Assembly: GCA_001599815.1 (NCBI GenBank)
Contig: BCIA01000001.1
Span: 2,670,934 to 2,734,933, forward strand
Reading direction: 5' to 3'
From: Furcasterigmium furcatum
Lineage: Eukaryota; Ascomycota; Sordariomycetes; Glomerellales; Plectosphaerellaceae
DNA length: 64,000 nt
The first letter of the stretch is position 1. Every line of letters starts with the position of its first letter. Positions 21,436 through 31,512 of this stretch are shown in pieces. The notes below the pieces were generated by a model. The model saw only the letters and a list, made by a program, of their open reading frames with translations, ran no database searches and was not told the origin of the DNA. Made by a program: the position numbers and the translations under genes.

Positions 21436-23046
21436 ATGTCTGCTCGCCCCGTCCACTACGTCAGAAGATCCCATCGAGATTCAGAGTCCAACATGGAGGC
21501 ACACGGATCGAAGAGGGCCAGCCTGAATCGGCAGACACAGCTTGCACACATCAGCCTGGTGTCCAAGTACTTCGAATACCCGCCGAACTACTCGCGCCCC
21601 CAGGCGGAGAATATGCCGGCGCAGAACTCCTTCCGGAGGGCGGGATATAGCTATGCTGGCCACCAGTCGGAACGGATCATCACCCTGGAGAAGAGGACAT
21701 CGGAGCCAGTCTACAGGCCGCAACCACCGTCACCGACAAGGAGGAGGACGAGGCCGCAGGACCGCACATCCATCGGCTCGGATGTCTCAACACCAAGTCT
21801 GATCGACGACAAGACCGACTCGGAGGTCTCTCACGACGATGACTACCAGTACCATACTTCGACGTCACAGCTCTGGGATAGCTTTTGGGTGGCCCATGGC
21901 AACGATGGTGCCAAGGTCCGGCCGCAGATGCAACAGCAACAACCTCATCCTCTGAAGAGCAACCCCCAGGAGCCCAGCACAGCACGCTATCCCGCTCTCA
22001 TTCCCTCACCTCACATCAAGAGGACAAAGAAGACTAGCATCATCAAGTACGGGGAGGACAACGTCCCCCCCAAGCCCGTTCAGTATAGCATTCCCATCCA
22101 GCAATCCGAGGAAGTCAAGACGAAGAAGTCCCTCCCTCCCCAATTTCCCACCGAGGAGAAGCGCCGCACCATCAGGACAGTCAAGTCTTCCTACAGCCTG
22201 TTCCCCAAGCAGACTGCCACCCCAGTCCCTCCGCGAGTCCCGGCCGTCGACGCGTCAAAAGCCACGCCTACGCCTACCGCCGTGGTTCGCCCCCGGACAG
22301 CCTCCCTCCCTCGTCCTCAAACACCGGGCACGGCCATCATCACCCACCGCAAGTCGTCCCGGCCGCAGCCCGTCCACGCCAACTCCGAGCCCCTTCCTCA
22401 AATCCCGGAACCGTTCGAAGCCACTATTCCAGCTCGCCCTCACACATCCCACGGCCCCTCCCGGCCTCGCGCCTCAACAACCGCCTCCCGCTCCAGCGCA
22501 GTCAGCCTCTCCTCCCACCTCTGCGACCACGGCCTCGTGAAGACCACCACTCCCTTATTCCCCTCCACCAACCTCGCCGGCCTCATTAATCCTCGCTCGG
22601 CTCCCCGGCCGCCAGTGTCTTCTCTTCCTCCCACCATCCCATCGCCGCTGAAACCCGGTGTCCCAAGGCGCCGGATGTTCACCGGCACCCGCCCCAAAAC
22701 CCCCAGCTTCAACCTCGCGACCCAAAAGTCCTTTTTCGACTTTGACTCCGACTCGGAGTCGGAGACATCCCCAAAGCACGCCGGAATCACCCGCATGATG
22801 AAGAAGGGCCGCAAGAGCAAGACCCCCGAGTCCAATGCTGGGCCGGCCCAGGACGGCCCCGCCCCGCAACCGCGGGTGAGCGTCGAGCACGTCCGTCGGC
22901 GCAAGTCGCGGACGAACCTTGCCATCCTCGGCGGGCGCAAGATGACCTTCCCCGAGGATGCAGACGAAGACGTGCCTCCTCTGCCGCAGAGGGCCGAGGG
23001 GCGCAAGAGCGATGTTTTCGGAAGGATGTTCGGGCGCGGGAAGTAA
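21436..23046 (+). CDS. Conserved hypothetical, basic Pro/Ser-rich disordered protein
   Basis: No function recognised. A single exon encodes 536 aa from the first ATG after an upstream pyrimidine-rich leader. The N-terminal 60 residues are semi-ordered (a block around LVSKYFEYPPNYSRP). The rest is mostly disordered: Ser/Pro/Arg/Lys-rich, with many SP/TP sites, an acidic FFDFDSDSESE patch at about 434-444, and a basic tail ending KSDVFGRMFGRGK. There is no membrane segment or signal peptide. Composition suggests a phosphorylated adaptor or cytoskeletal/nuclear protein, which is inference. Coding is supported by the length of the frame, the strong codon bias and the clear patterning of the protein. 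Confidence 0.75.
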   Translation: MSARPVHYVRRSHRDSESNMEAHGSKRASLNRQTQLAHISLVSKYFEYPPNYSRPQAENMPAQNSFRRAGYSYAGHQSERIITLEKRTSEPVYRPQPPSPTRRRTRPQDRTSIGSDVSTPSLIDDKTDSEVSHDDDYQYHTSTSQLWDSFWVAHGNDGAKVRPQMQQQQPHPLKSNPQEPSTARYPALIPSPHIKRTKKTSIIKYGEDNVPPKPVQYSIPIQQSEEVKTKKSLPPQFPTEEKRRTIRTVKSSYSLFPKQTATPVPPRVPAVDASKATPTPTAVVRPRTASLPRPQTPGTAIITHRKSSRPQPVHANSEPLPQIPEPFEATIPARPHTSHGPSRPRASTTASRSSAVSLSSHLCDHGLVKTTTPLFPSTNLAGLINPRSAPRPPVSSLPPTIPSPLKPGVPRRRMFTGTRPKTPSFNLATQKSFFDFDSDSESETSPKHAGITRMMKKGRKSKTPESNAGPAQDGPAPQPRVSVEHVRRRKSRTNLAILGGRKMTFPEDADEDVPPLPQRAEGRKSDVFGRMFGRGK

Positions 23047-23908
23047 ACGCCCGCTTCCATCGAGGTTGAGCCCGATGGCATAATTTCATGTGATCAACCA
23101 CGTCTCCACGACTTTTTCCTTTTCCTGTCTTTGGCCTGGCGGTTGCTTCGTTTTCTGCATAGGCCGTTGCATCATGGCGTTCCGCGCGGGGGTCTGTTTT
23201 CCATCAAAAGGGGTCAGGGGTAACGGCGCACCCGGGTTAAGGCTTTTGGTTTACCACTTCCGACCACGCTTCGACGACACTCGCTACGAGATTTTTCCTC
23301 CTCATGTCTTGTCTTCTTTGTTATGATTGTTTGGGCCTCTTTCGGCGTTTGCATATTGAGGGACGATGTATGTCACAGCGGCAAGACGATCCGCGATGAA
23401 TAGGATGGACGGGAACGACGCTTCAGTCATGCTTAATGTCGACACACCACGATCCTTACGTCGCTCACGCACGAGCTCCAATTGAATATTCTGAACACCT
23501 TGCGCTCTCGAGCAAAATGTCTTGCAGCCGTGAAGTGTTTATTTGCCATCCTCGCGCTTCTACAGCGGCGATGCCTCTCCTGGTGCGAACCAGGCAACAT
23601 CTTCGTTCATATCTATCAACAACCTTTGCTTCCCGTACCAGTCTTGCAGTCCGTCTATAGCCCAGCCGTTACATCCGTTATCCATACAATATACATGACC
23701 TCGTGCTCCGTAACTCGTGTAAGCGCCATGAAGTCATCGCATCTTGGCCCACGTGAAATTCGTCCCAACCCCAAACGCCAGATGCCATGCAAACCAAACG
23801 CCAAAATCAAACCGGATCAGGGTGCGATCAGATCGCACCGATATGAAAACACTTCGTCTCGGCGGCAAAGACCTCCGAGTCGAAAACACCTCCCGATCAA
23901 AGGCATGC
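23047..23908. other. Intergenic: convergent 3' flanks
   Basis: This is the 3' region of the + strand disordered protein and of the - strand DUF3433 gene. It is less GC-rich than the genes, with T-rich stretches near 23110 and 23310 that suit 3' UTRs. The 148-codon frame at 23482-23928 has no domain and is not reported as a gene. Confidence 0.5.
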
Positions 23909-26595
23909 TCATGCCTTCCTGGAAGTGAATCTCTTCACCCTTCTCACCCCCAGCCTCTCCTCTCGGCCCGGCGCGCTGCCGAAGTACCACATATCGTCCG
24001 ACCCCTTCGAGACACCGAGCTGCGTAATAATCTGCTGCTTGGAGCGCGGGAACTGGAAAGCCCTCTCATTCTTGACGTCCTCGGTATTCAGGAACGAGAT
24101 GACGTCGGAGATGCTCGTGACGGCATGAGGGAGGCGGTAGCGTGACCGCATCAGGACCACCTTCGCGAGACCGACCACGTAGAGAATGACCAAGGCAAGG
24201 AGGATGTAGAACAACACATTTTGCGGGAACATGATGCTGTTGGTCGCGTCGGGCCGGTCAACCGCCATGAACATCCCTCCTGCCAGGACGGGGATGAGGA
24301 TCGAGAGCACGGCCACCAGCGATACAAAAGCAACGCGCCAGTGGCCGTTCTTGAGTGCGTGCCAGGTCGCCTGGAAGGGCAGACAGGCAGCGTAGTCGAC
24401 GAGAATCGACCTTTGCGGGAGGGAGCCCTCCCGTCTGTTGAGCTCGGCCCAGGGCTCCATAATCCGGAGGGTCATGTCCACTGACTGAAAAGACAGGTAC
24501 AGCATTGTCCCAAGAAGACTGGGGAAGTAGCTGTAGACGAAATTGGCCGGCGAAAAGGCTCCAACCCCAGGATAGACCCCGAGATGGCCGAGATGGAAGC
24601 CGCCCAACCAGATTGCTCCCCGCATGAACGCGATGCCCATCAGGACCCCAAGCAGGACCACCGCTCCTACGACATAGGAGGCGACAGACATGCTGCGCAG
24701 AATCCAGGGGAGATACTGGTATTGCGAGCTTTCTGAATTCGAGAAGAGGGACATCTTGAGGGAATTTACCGACTCCCTGTTGATGTCCTCGCTTGGAAGA
24801 GCTTCAAAGTCTCGAGGCGGCTGGTCAATGTACTCGGCTGCGAGGCCGATGCCATACCAAGGCTCCTGGTCCGGGGCTCCTGTTCGCCAATAGCCCAGAC
24901 GGTCGATATGCCGCCTGTAGAGCTTCGACTGGATTTGCTTCTCATCCTCCAGCAGTTCGGTGCCCTTGTAGTCGTCCAGCGTGTTGGACTTGTAAAGCAT
25001 GGCTGCAATGTGTGCCACGGATCTTGGATCCCACAGCAGGCCGGTGTCAGGCTTCTTCCATGACTTGTTTAGAGGGATGGTTGCTCCAAAAAGGCAGAGG
25101 AAGTACACCATCAGTATCCAGGTAGTCGGTTGAACCGATGTCCAGGTCAAGCTCGTATCAACCACAATGACCGAGAAGGTGTGGCTGGCAAACGGTATGG
25201 TGAAGGTGCTCAGCCAAAACATGATTTGGCAGGCCTTGATGGCAGGTGATCCAACAAGATGCGGGATCAGAAATGATGCGGGGTGCAGGTCTCGGAACAG
25301 GGCACCCTTTCTCGTCTCCGGGTTTTCGCTTGCCATGGAAACGAAGGGCATGATGCGTGTCATGGTCGTGGTGATGCATTGTGCGTAAATGGAGATGATG
25401 GCGACCAGCAACTGGGGAACGATGCGGAATGCAAAGTACTGGGCGCGTGGGATTTCTTCCTCGAATGATGCCAAACCAGGCCTTGCCAAAGACACGATAG
25501 CCGCCACCATAAAGAGGACGCTCAGCAAAAGGCAGAGAAGCTTGAAAATGGTCATCGAGAATGGTCGCAAAATGGCCGGCAAGTAGTTAAGGCGGGGATA
25601 TTGCAGCCTCGTCGGGTCAATGTTGTCCAGCCTCGTCTTGCCATCTTTGGTGTATGGCACCGTGTCGTTGACGGAATAGATTTTGTTCTCGTCGCCAGGT
25701 TGGCCCAGAGCCTGCATTCGTTTGGTCGGGTCAACAGGAGTTAATGGTGGTGTGGTGTTGAACGCTGCAAGGTTTCCCCATGGTGTTGGCTTCAAAATTT
25801 CCTGCTCCGTCGAGTTTCTGTAGTTGCTCTGCCGCACCGAATCCCTGGTATGAGCGGTGGGTATCGCTGCAACAGGTTGAAGGGCCAGCAGTTCGTGGCC
25901 CGCAGTGATGTGCTGTCGTGGGAAAGGGTCGTCCTCGTCGAAATCGTAATAGTCCTCCGGCAGGTCGTAGGGTACTCCATTGGCAGTGAGGCCGGACCGG
26001 GCAGGGATGCTGTCAGATGGTGAAGAAGTGCCTCGCCACTTCTCGGCTGTCAGGGCATCGAGTGCAAAGCTGAGGAAGGGCGCATCATCCATTCCAGGGG
26101 TAACTGAACCGTTGGCATCAATGGCCAACTCGTCACGGTAACCCCGCGCGACGGCGCGGTTGGTCATCTCGTCCACCGCCATCCGTGATTCTTCGAGCCT
26201 GCTAGTCGGGCTGAAATCAGACATTGGTCTGGCCGGGGCCGGGCGGTTGTCGATGAGTGGGTGTCCGAAGAGGCGGGTGTCACCGTAGAGTCCTGGGAGT
26301 GAGGGCGACGATGACGACTGCCAGGCCGGCGGAGAGGGCGCGAACAGGATTGTCGTTGGCTGAGGTGAGAGGGACGGCTGTCGGCCTGAGTCGTCGATCA
26401 GCTCATCGCTCTGCGACCTGATGTTGTCGTCAAAGCGAACGCGGGCAGCTGATTGCCCAGGCGGAGTGCTTGGTGACCAGAACTGCGGCGGTTGAGGGCC
26501 TATCAAGCAGTCGTCAGCACCGGCGAATGACAAGGCCAGAGAGCCAACTTACGTCGTCGATCAACAAAGTCAAATGTGAGGTCTTGATAGTTCAT
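23909..26595 (-). CDS. DUF3433 multi-pass membrane protein
   Basis: This is a fungus-specific integral membrane protein of the DUF3433 family; biochemical role unknown. Two exons, 26595-26553 and 26499-23909, join over a 53-nt intron (donor GTAAGT, acceptor GATAG) to give 877 aa, with the true N-terminus MNYQDLTFDFVDRR. Using the first Met of the second exon's frame (26533) would wrongly place intron sequence in the protein. Residues 16-about 325 are disordered, Pro/Ser-rich cytosolic sequence. About eight hydrophobic helices follow: around 334-353, 371-391, 439-459 and 473-491, then four more in the C-terminal third, including LLGVLMGIAF, LGTMLYLSF, AVLSILIPVLAGG and ILLALVILYVVGLA. The conserved family block MEPWAELNRREGS is present. 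The last 60 residues form a basic cytosolic tail. Confidence 0.9.
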
Positions 26596-27688
26596 GCTTC
26601 GCGAAGCAGAAGAGGAGGAGAGGAGATCAGGCCCACGCGGACAGGCAGGTCGATTATTTGGCTAGCATGCGCCAATGCAAGCTTAGGTCTTAGAAACAAG
26701 AGGGACATGCATGATGCAGGTCGAGCTGTCGAGCACTGGTTGGGCGGCGGCCCATTTTGGTAGACGCCGTTGCGAATAGCCAGTGGCTGGTGGTTGCAAG
26801 GCTCCCGGTCGTGGGCTGGTCGGTTGGTCGGGTCGTGGGACTGAGCAAGGGTGAGGTCCAGGGTGAACAGGGCAGATCCTGAGGGCTCGCTTCCAGCCAC
26901 CGCCGGCGGGTTCCGCGGGGTATCTTAGGGCACGGACGCTAGGGTTCGACCGTAGCGCCCGAGAGTAGAGCGAAGGTAGTCTCTTCGTGGGTGCAGCAGT
27001 TCGATTGACGTGCTGTTGGGCTGTCGCGAATCCCACGATGATGAGTCGGTGAAGCAGCAAGCGGAGAATGAGGAAAATCGAAATTGTCGCAGCACAATGC
27101 AGCCTTTTCCTCCCTCCTGCATCGTGCATCCCGAACTCCTTCCTTCGTGTTGCTCAGCTCCTTCCTCCAGGCCATCCCCACTATGATGCAGAGAAAAAAT
27201 GGGCGTGGTTGGCTGCCCCCGGCACTTCTCAACGTCCGTGCTCCCTGGTCCCGCGGGCCTGGGTTCCCTCAAGACCTGGATCAAACGGGCCTAGCGCCCC
27301 TGCCACCCTCAACACCCTTGCTTTCTTTTTCTTCACCTCCGCAATCACGACGAGTTGACAAGGCCATGATCACGCAGCCACCAGGAAGACAGTTCGTCAG
27401 CGTGTTTCAGAGGTATGGGGATATCTCCAGGGCCCTTTCTAGAGCAGAAAACTCTGTCTTGCCGGTCGCCTGGGGCTTTGATGGTCGGAGTCTTGCTCTC
27501 CGTGTCTACAGCCTCTTGATATTCCCAAACAGCGTGCCGGGATCAAGCTCCGGTGCCCATGTCAAAGGCCAAGGCAAATGAGTCGGACCCTGCAGGGACA
27601 GGTCCCAGCGCCGTGGTAACAGCTCGAGAAGAAAAGTGGTATCTCTGATTCCTCGTCCGGGGACCATTCTGGTATTACATACACGGCC
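26596..27688. other. Intergenic: DUF3433 promoter and Mgr3-like 3' flank
   Basis: Both neighbours are on the - strand, so this holds the DUF3433 promoter and leader plus the 3' end of the Mgr3-like gene. No domain-bearing frame is seen. The 165-codon frame at 27084-27581 is Pro/Ser/Leu-rich without family resemblance. Confidence 0.5.
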
Positions 27689-29368
27689 TCATGCCATCAG
27701 CAAATCCTGGATCCCGACTGGTGGCGGCTTGATCTCTACCAGCAGCTCATTTGTCCTCTTGATCCGGTCGTACACAACCTTCTCCTCCGCTGCCCACCGG
27801 CCCTCAACCTCCACTGGCTTCGACTGGCTCCAAAACGAGCCAAACGTCGATTTGCTCGCCGTGCCGTCCTGGTGCTTCTTGCGCTCCAGCTCCTCCTCCT
27901 TGGCCAGCTTCTTCACCATGGCAGACCAGTTCCTCAACCCCGTCGCAAGGCACTCCTTGCAGGTAGTCCTTGCTCTGGAGATGGTGGTGTTTCCGAGCTC
28001 GCGCAACTGTTCCTCCGCCATGTCGATGCCGTCACGGGTCCATGCTAGGCCCTCCTCACGGGTCCTGAGGGTGTCTTTGCTCGAGTAAAGCATCTCGCCG
28101 ATGTAGAGCTGCAGAGCAGCTTCTTCGCAGAGCTGCCGAGGGCTACGCCAGGGGGGCTGCGTGCCGTCCGGAGGTGGAGGCGGGTACTTGGGCGCTTCGG
28201 CCATCTTCCACAGGTTCTGCCACAAAGTCAAAGGTGCGACAGCGGTCTCTTCTCTCTCGCCGGGAGGGGGCGTTGAGGGAAGCACTCGGCGCGCCCGGAG
28301 TATCGAGACGAACATCGGCAGGGCGCCGCCAAAATCACCCACCCTAGCCTTGTGTGTGGCAATTGCCGTGAGAGCGGTGAGAACGTTCTCCGGCGGTGAT
28401 GATGCCTTGTCGTTCAGTGTCAAAGTGCGCATGTCGATGAGCGGCGGAGATGACGGGTCGATGGTCTCTGTGGCTATCGAAAGTGCCCAGTCGTAGACTC
28501 GTTCAGCGGTGTCGGGCATCTTCTTAAAGTCGAGGAAGAAGGCGTACGCCAGTGCTGCATCCATCTTCTGCCTTGTCGTGAAGCCCTTCGTTGTCAAGAT
28601 GCGGAGGTAGACGTTCTCGGCGGACTCGTAGGCGGGTACGCAGTTCTCCTCTAGCGGCGCACTGCGCGCTCCCGGCGGCACAGGTGTCGGTTTGGGGTTC
28701 GACGGTCCTACCACCATCTCCGGCGGGCAGGTGAGGTTCCTTGTCGTGTCCAGGAGCCAGCCGTCGACTTGTTCCAGAGTGGTCGCCAACAGCATCATCA
28801 GCTCGTAGTATCCTCGAATCCAGTTTTCCCCCTTCCCGGACACGTCCTTGCCAACATTCCCCAGGCCCTCAATGGACAGAGGCTCGTCGTTGAGGAGCTC
28901 TCGCACACCGGCACCGTCAATGTTGGGGTCTTCGAGGCGCTTCAGGGTCTCCTGGGAAGACACGATGATCTGGTCCCAGTTCTTCCAAGGCTGCCCGTCC
29001 CTGTTCCCCGCCTTCGCGCCACGAGCCCTCATCCGAGAGATGATGGTCCATTCATGTGGCGTCGGGAACTCCTTCTCGAGCCACTCCTGGTTGAGCAGGA
29101 AGAGGATTCCGGCAATGCAGATCATCGATCCCCAGAAAGAGACATTATACCTGACAAACAGCCGTCCCTCGTGCTTCAGCCATTGTTTGGTTTCCGTCGT
29201 GAAGTATCTGACTTTCCGCCGCGGTGTCGTCACTGGAATTATGAGGAAGGGCAGCTGTGGCCGAGCTTTCAAAGCCAGAGCGGTGTTGCTGGTGAAATGT
29301 CGGCAGGCGGCAGGGGATCGGAGGAGCTTCTCCAGTGCCAGCCTGTTGAATGCGACCTGTTGTCGCAT
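27689..29368 (-). CDS. Mgr3-like mitochondrial inner-membrane protein (TPR-type)
   Basis: It is probably a mitochondrial inner-membrane adaptor related to yeast Mgr3/Mgr1, which help the i-AAA protease Yme1 bind substrates. Similar fungal proteins have often been labelled MFS maltose permease, which the single membrane segment does not support. From Met 29368 it is a single exon of 559 aa; the open frame continues 44 codons upstream, but those residues do not resemble a presequence. Residues 1-58 are Arg/Ala/Ser/Leu-rich with few acids, a mitochondrial targeting signal. The membrane helix is at about 75-93 (VSFWGSMICIAGILFLLNQ), then EFPTPHEW. The rest is soluble and helix-rich with paired-helix patterns like TPR (for example KMDAALAYAFFLDFKKMPDTAERVYDWAL). 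It shares a 501-bp divergent promoter with the dehydratase gene. The family call is by resemblance. Confidence 0.75.
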   Translation of the reverse strand: MRQQVAFNRLALEKLLRSPAACRHFTSNTALALKARPQLPFLIIPVTTPRRKVRYFTTETKQWLKHEGRLFVRYNVSFWGSMICIAGILFLLNQEWLEKEFPTPHEWTIISRMRARGAKAGNRDGQPWKNWDQIIVSSQETLKRLEDPNIDGAGVRELLNDEPLSIEGLGNVGKDVSGKGENWIRGYYELMMLLATTLEQVDGWLLDTTRNLTCPPEMVVGPSNPKPTPVPPGARSAPLEENCVPAYESAENVYLRILTTKGFTTRQKMDAALAYAFFLDFKKMPDTAERVYDWALSIATETIDPSSPPLIDMRTLTLNDKASSPPENVLTALTAIATHKARVGDFGGALPMFVSILRARRVLPSTPPPGEREETAVAPLTLWQNLWKMAEAPKYPPPPPDGTQPPWRSPRQLCEEAALQLYIGEMLYSSKDTLRTREEGLAWTRDGIDMAEEQLRELGNTTISRARTTCKECLATGLRNWSAMVKKLAKEEELERKKHQDGTASKSTFGSFWSQSKPVEVEGRWAAEEKVVYDRIKRTNELLVEIKPPPVGIQDLLMA

Positions 29369-29869
29369 GGTTGCGGGAGGGAGTACTTGTCGGGCCGGTT
29401 GATGATGCGAGTGTGGTGCCGCGTCAAGGTACGAAGTGGTGGGAGCTTCGGTCGTCCAACCGATCGGAAGCGCGGCGTCGTTCTCGGCGCACTCGAACAC
29501 CGAATCTGATGCGACGGTGTCCTAGCTCGATGGGGCGTCCAGAGTCGCCCGTCTGTGTTTCGTCGGTCCTCCTTGGTGTTTGATGGCACCGTGGGATGTC
29601 CAGGTGACGCTGCTCATGAACTCGGACGGGGTTTTCGGGGAGTCGGTGATAGGTCTTCTGGGTGGGGACCAATTGCCCGCTGTGATTGGCCGGTTCCCAC
29701 TCAGAGCTTTTGCATCATCCCGACTGAGTGAAGACTGGGACGCTTGTGGAGAGACGGAGGCAAGTATTCATCCGTTCTGGAAACCCAAGAGAAGACCCGC
29801 GTCGCCGAGTCCGTTTCCTTACTTTGGGTACCGCGACTGTGTGGTTGTCTGGGGCATGGACTCGTGAAT
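29369..29869. promoter_or_regulatory. Shared divergent promoter of the Mgr3-like and Tcd-like genes
   Basis: The ATGs of a - strand and a + strand gene are 501 bp apart, so both promoters must lie here. Both predicted products have mitochondrial-membrane features, which makes co-regulation plausible, though unproven. No TATA box stands out. Confidence 0.55.
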
Positions 29870-31512
29870 ATGGCGTCTTTCTTCTCTCATGCAGCGGCAG
29901 ACCCGCGCTTCCAGTTTGCGACGACCGCAGTCCTTTCTGGCGCAGCAGTCGCCTGCCTCATTTTTGGCTACCAGGCGTTGGATCGCGAAGAGAGGCTTAA
30001 TGAGCTGAAGCACTCCATTCCGTCGTTGGCCGCTGATAGCCCTACAACTGGACAGGTGCGCAACTCCCAGCCCATCCTCCAGAACTGGAACTGACTTCAA
30101 GAATCCAGTTGACAAAGTATGGCGGCGCATCGCCGCCAGTGGACAAGGAGGATGCGCGCAACGAGGCTCTCGCAAAGAGGGCGCAAGCGGGCGACTTTGA
30201 CGATGAGCTCATCCTGGAGCAGCTTGCCCGCAACCGCGTCTTCCTGAAGGATGAGGGCCTGGACAAACTCCGCAAGTCGTTCATCGTGGTTGTTGGCTGC
30301 GGAGGTGTCGGCTCTCACTGCACGGCTGCGCTGGCCAGGTCTGGCGTGTCTAAAATCCGTCTCATTGACTTCGATCAAGTTACGTTAAGCTCTCTCAACC
30401 GACATGCCGTCGCCACCCTCGCCGATGTGGGTATGCCGAAGGTGCAATGCCTCTACCGACGCCTCATCGCCATCACGCCCTGGGTCAAGTTCGATCTTCG
30501 TCTGCAAAAGTTCGAGGGAAGCGTCGCGCCGGAGCTCCTCGCGCCCTGGGAGGACGGGCAGAAGCCTGACTTCATTGTCGACGCCATCGACAACATCGAC
30601 ACCAAGGTTGCGCTTCTCAAGTACTGCCATGACAACCGGCTTCCTGTCATCTCCAGCATGGGTGCTGGCGCGAAGAGCGACCCCACTCGCATCGCCGTCA
30701 GCGACATCAGCACAAGCACAGACGACGGGCTCTCGCGGGCAACGCGGCGAAAGCTGAAGCTTCAGGGCGTCCTCGGCGGCATTCCCGTTGTTTATTCGAC
30801 CGAGAGGGGCGGCGATGGCAAGGCTGCGTTGCTGCCGCTCCCGGAGGAAGAGTTCGACAAGGGCAAGGTTGGCGACTTGGGTGTCCTCCCCAGTTTCAGG
30901 GTGCGCATCCTGCCGGTCCTGGGCACCATGCCTGCGGTCTTTGGATACGTGCTTGCCAACCACATCATTGTGCACATCGCAGGTAGGCGTTTCTCTGCTC
31001 CCATGTGCCGCTGTTTCATTGCTGATGTCCCTCCAGGATACCCCACCGACTATGCCGCGGGGAAGAACCGTGACAAGATGTACGACACCATGCTCAACTT
31101 CGTGCAAGGGACCGAGGAGAAGCTGGCGAGACAGACAGAGGGCACGAACGATCCTGATGTTGCTCGAGGGCTCAAGGTCCCCTTGACCGCCGGCGACGTT
31201 GCTTTCCTCGCCGAGGACTTGTGGAGGGGCCGCAGCGCCATCACAGGTATCGCGACGAGGCTTGTCCTGGTTAGGTGGTCCAAGCCGGAGACCAAGACGA
31301 TGGTCAGGATTGGAGAAGGCGCTGAGGAGCAGAAGAGCTCTAACGTCCGCTTGAGAGATCTGGTCGTCATGACCAAGGAGGAGGCCACACGACACGAGAA
31401 GATGGTGCTCAGGGGCAGCACCAAGCTGGAGGAATTGTACAATCAGGAAACCATCTCGAAGATTGCGACCAGGCTTGAGGAGGCTGTAGAGTACGAGAAG
31501 CTTAGAATCTAG
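29870..31512 (+). CDS. tRNA threonylcarbamoyladenosine dehydratase (TcdA/Tcd1/Tcd2 family)
   Basis: It is an ATP-dependent, E1/ThiF-like enzyme that cyclises t6A37 of ANN-decoding tRNAs to ct6A. Proposed exons: 29870-30055, 30109-30982 and 31037-31512, giving 511 aa. Exon 1 supplies an N-terminal membrane helix (about residues 18-36), as in the yeast mitochondrial outer-membrane proteins Tcd1 and Tcd2. The Rossmann motif VVGCGGVGS is at about 123-131, followed by IDFDQVTLSSLNRH (substrate/ATP loop) and the DAIDNIDTKVALL block. The C-terminal block VHIAG-YPTDYAAGKNRDKMYD appears only if a 54-nt intron at 30983-31036 (GTAGGC...CTCCAG) is removed. That intron is a multiple of three and stop-free, so unspliced mRNA would add 18 residues there. 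The first intron has donor GTGCGC and acceptor CCAG. Confidence 0.93.

Noticed and set aside
29369..29500. 44-residue N-terminal extension of the Mgr3-like protein
   Set aside because: The extension is acidic and His-rich, unlike a mitochondrial presequence; Met 29368 gives a proper one.
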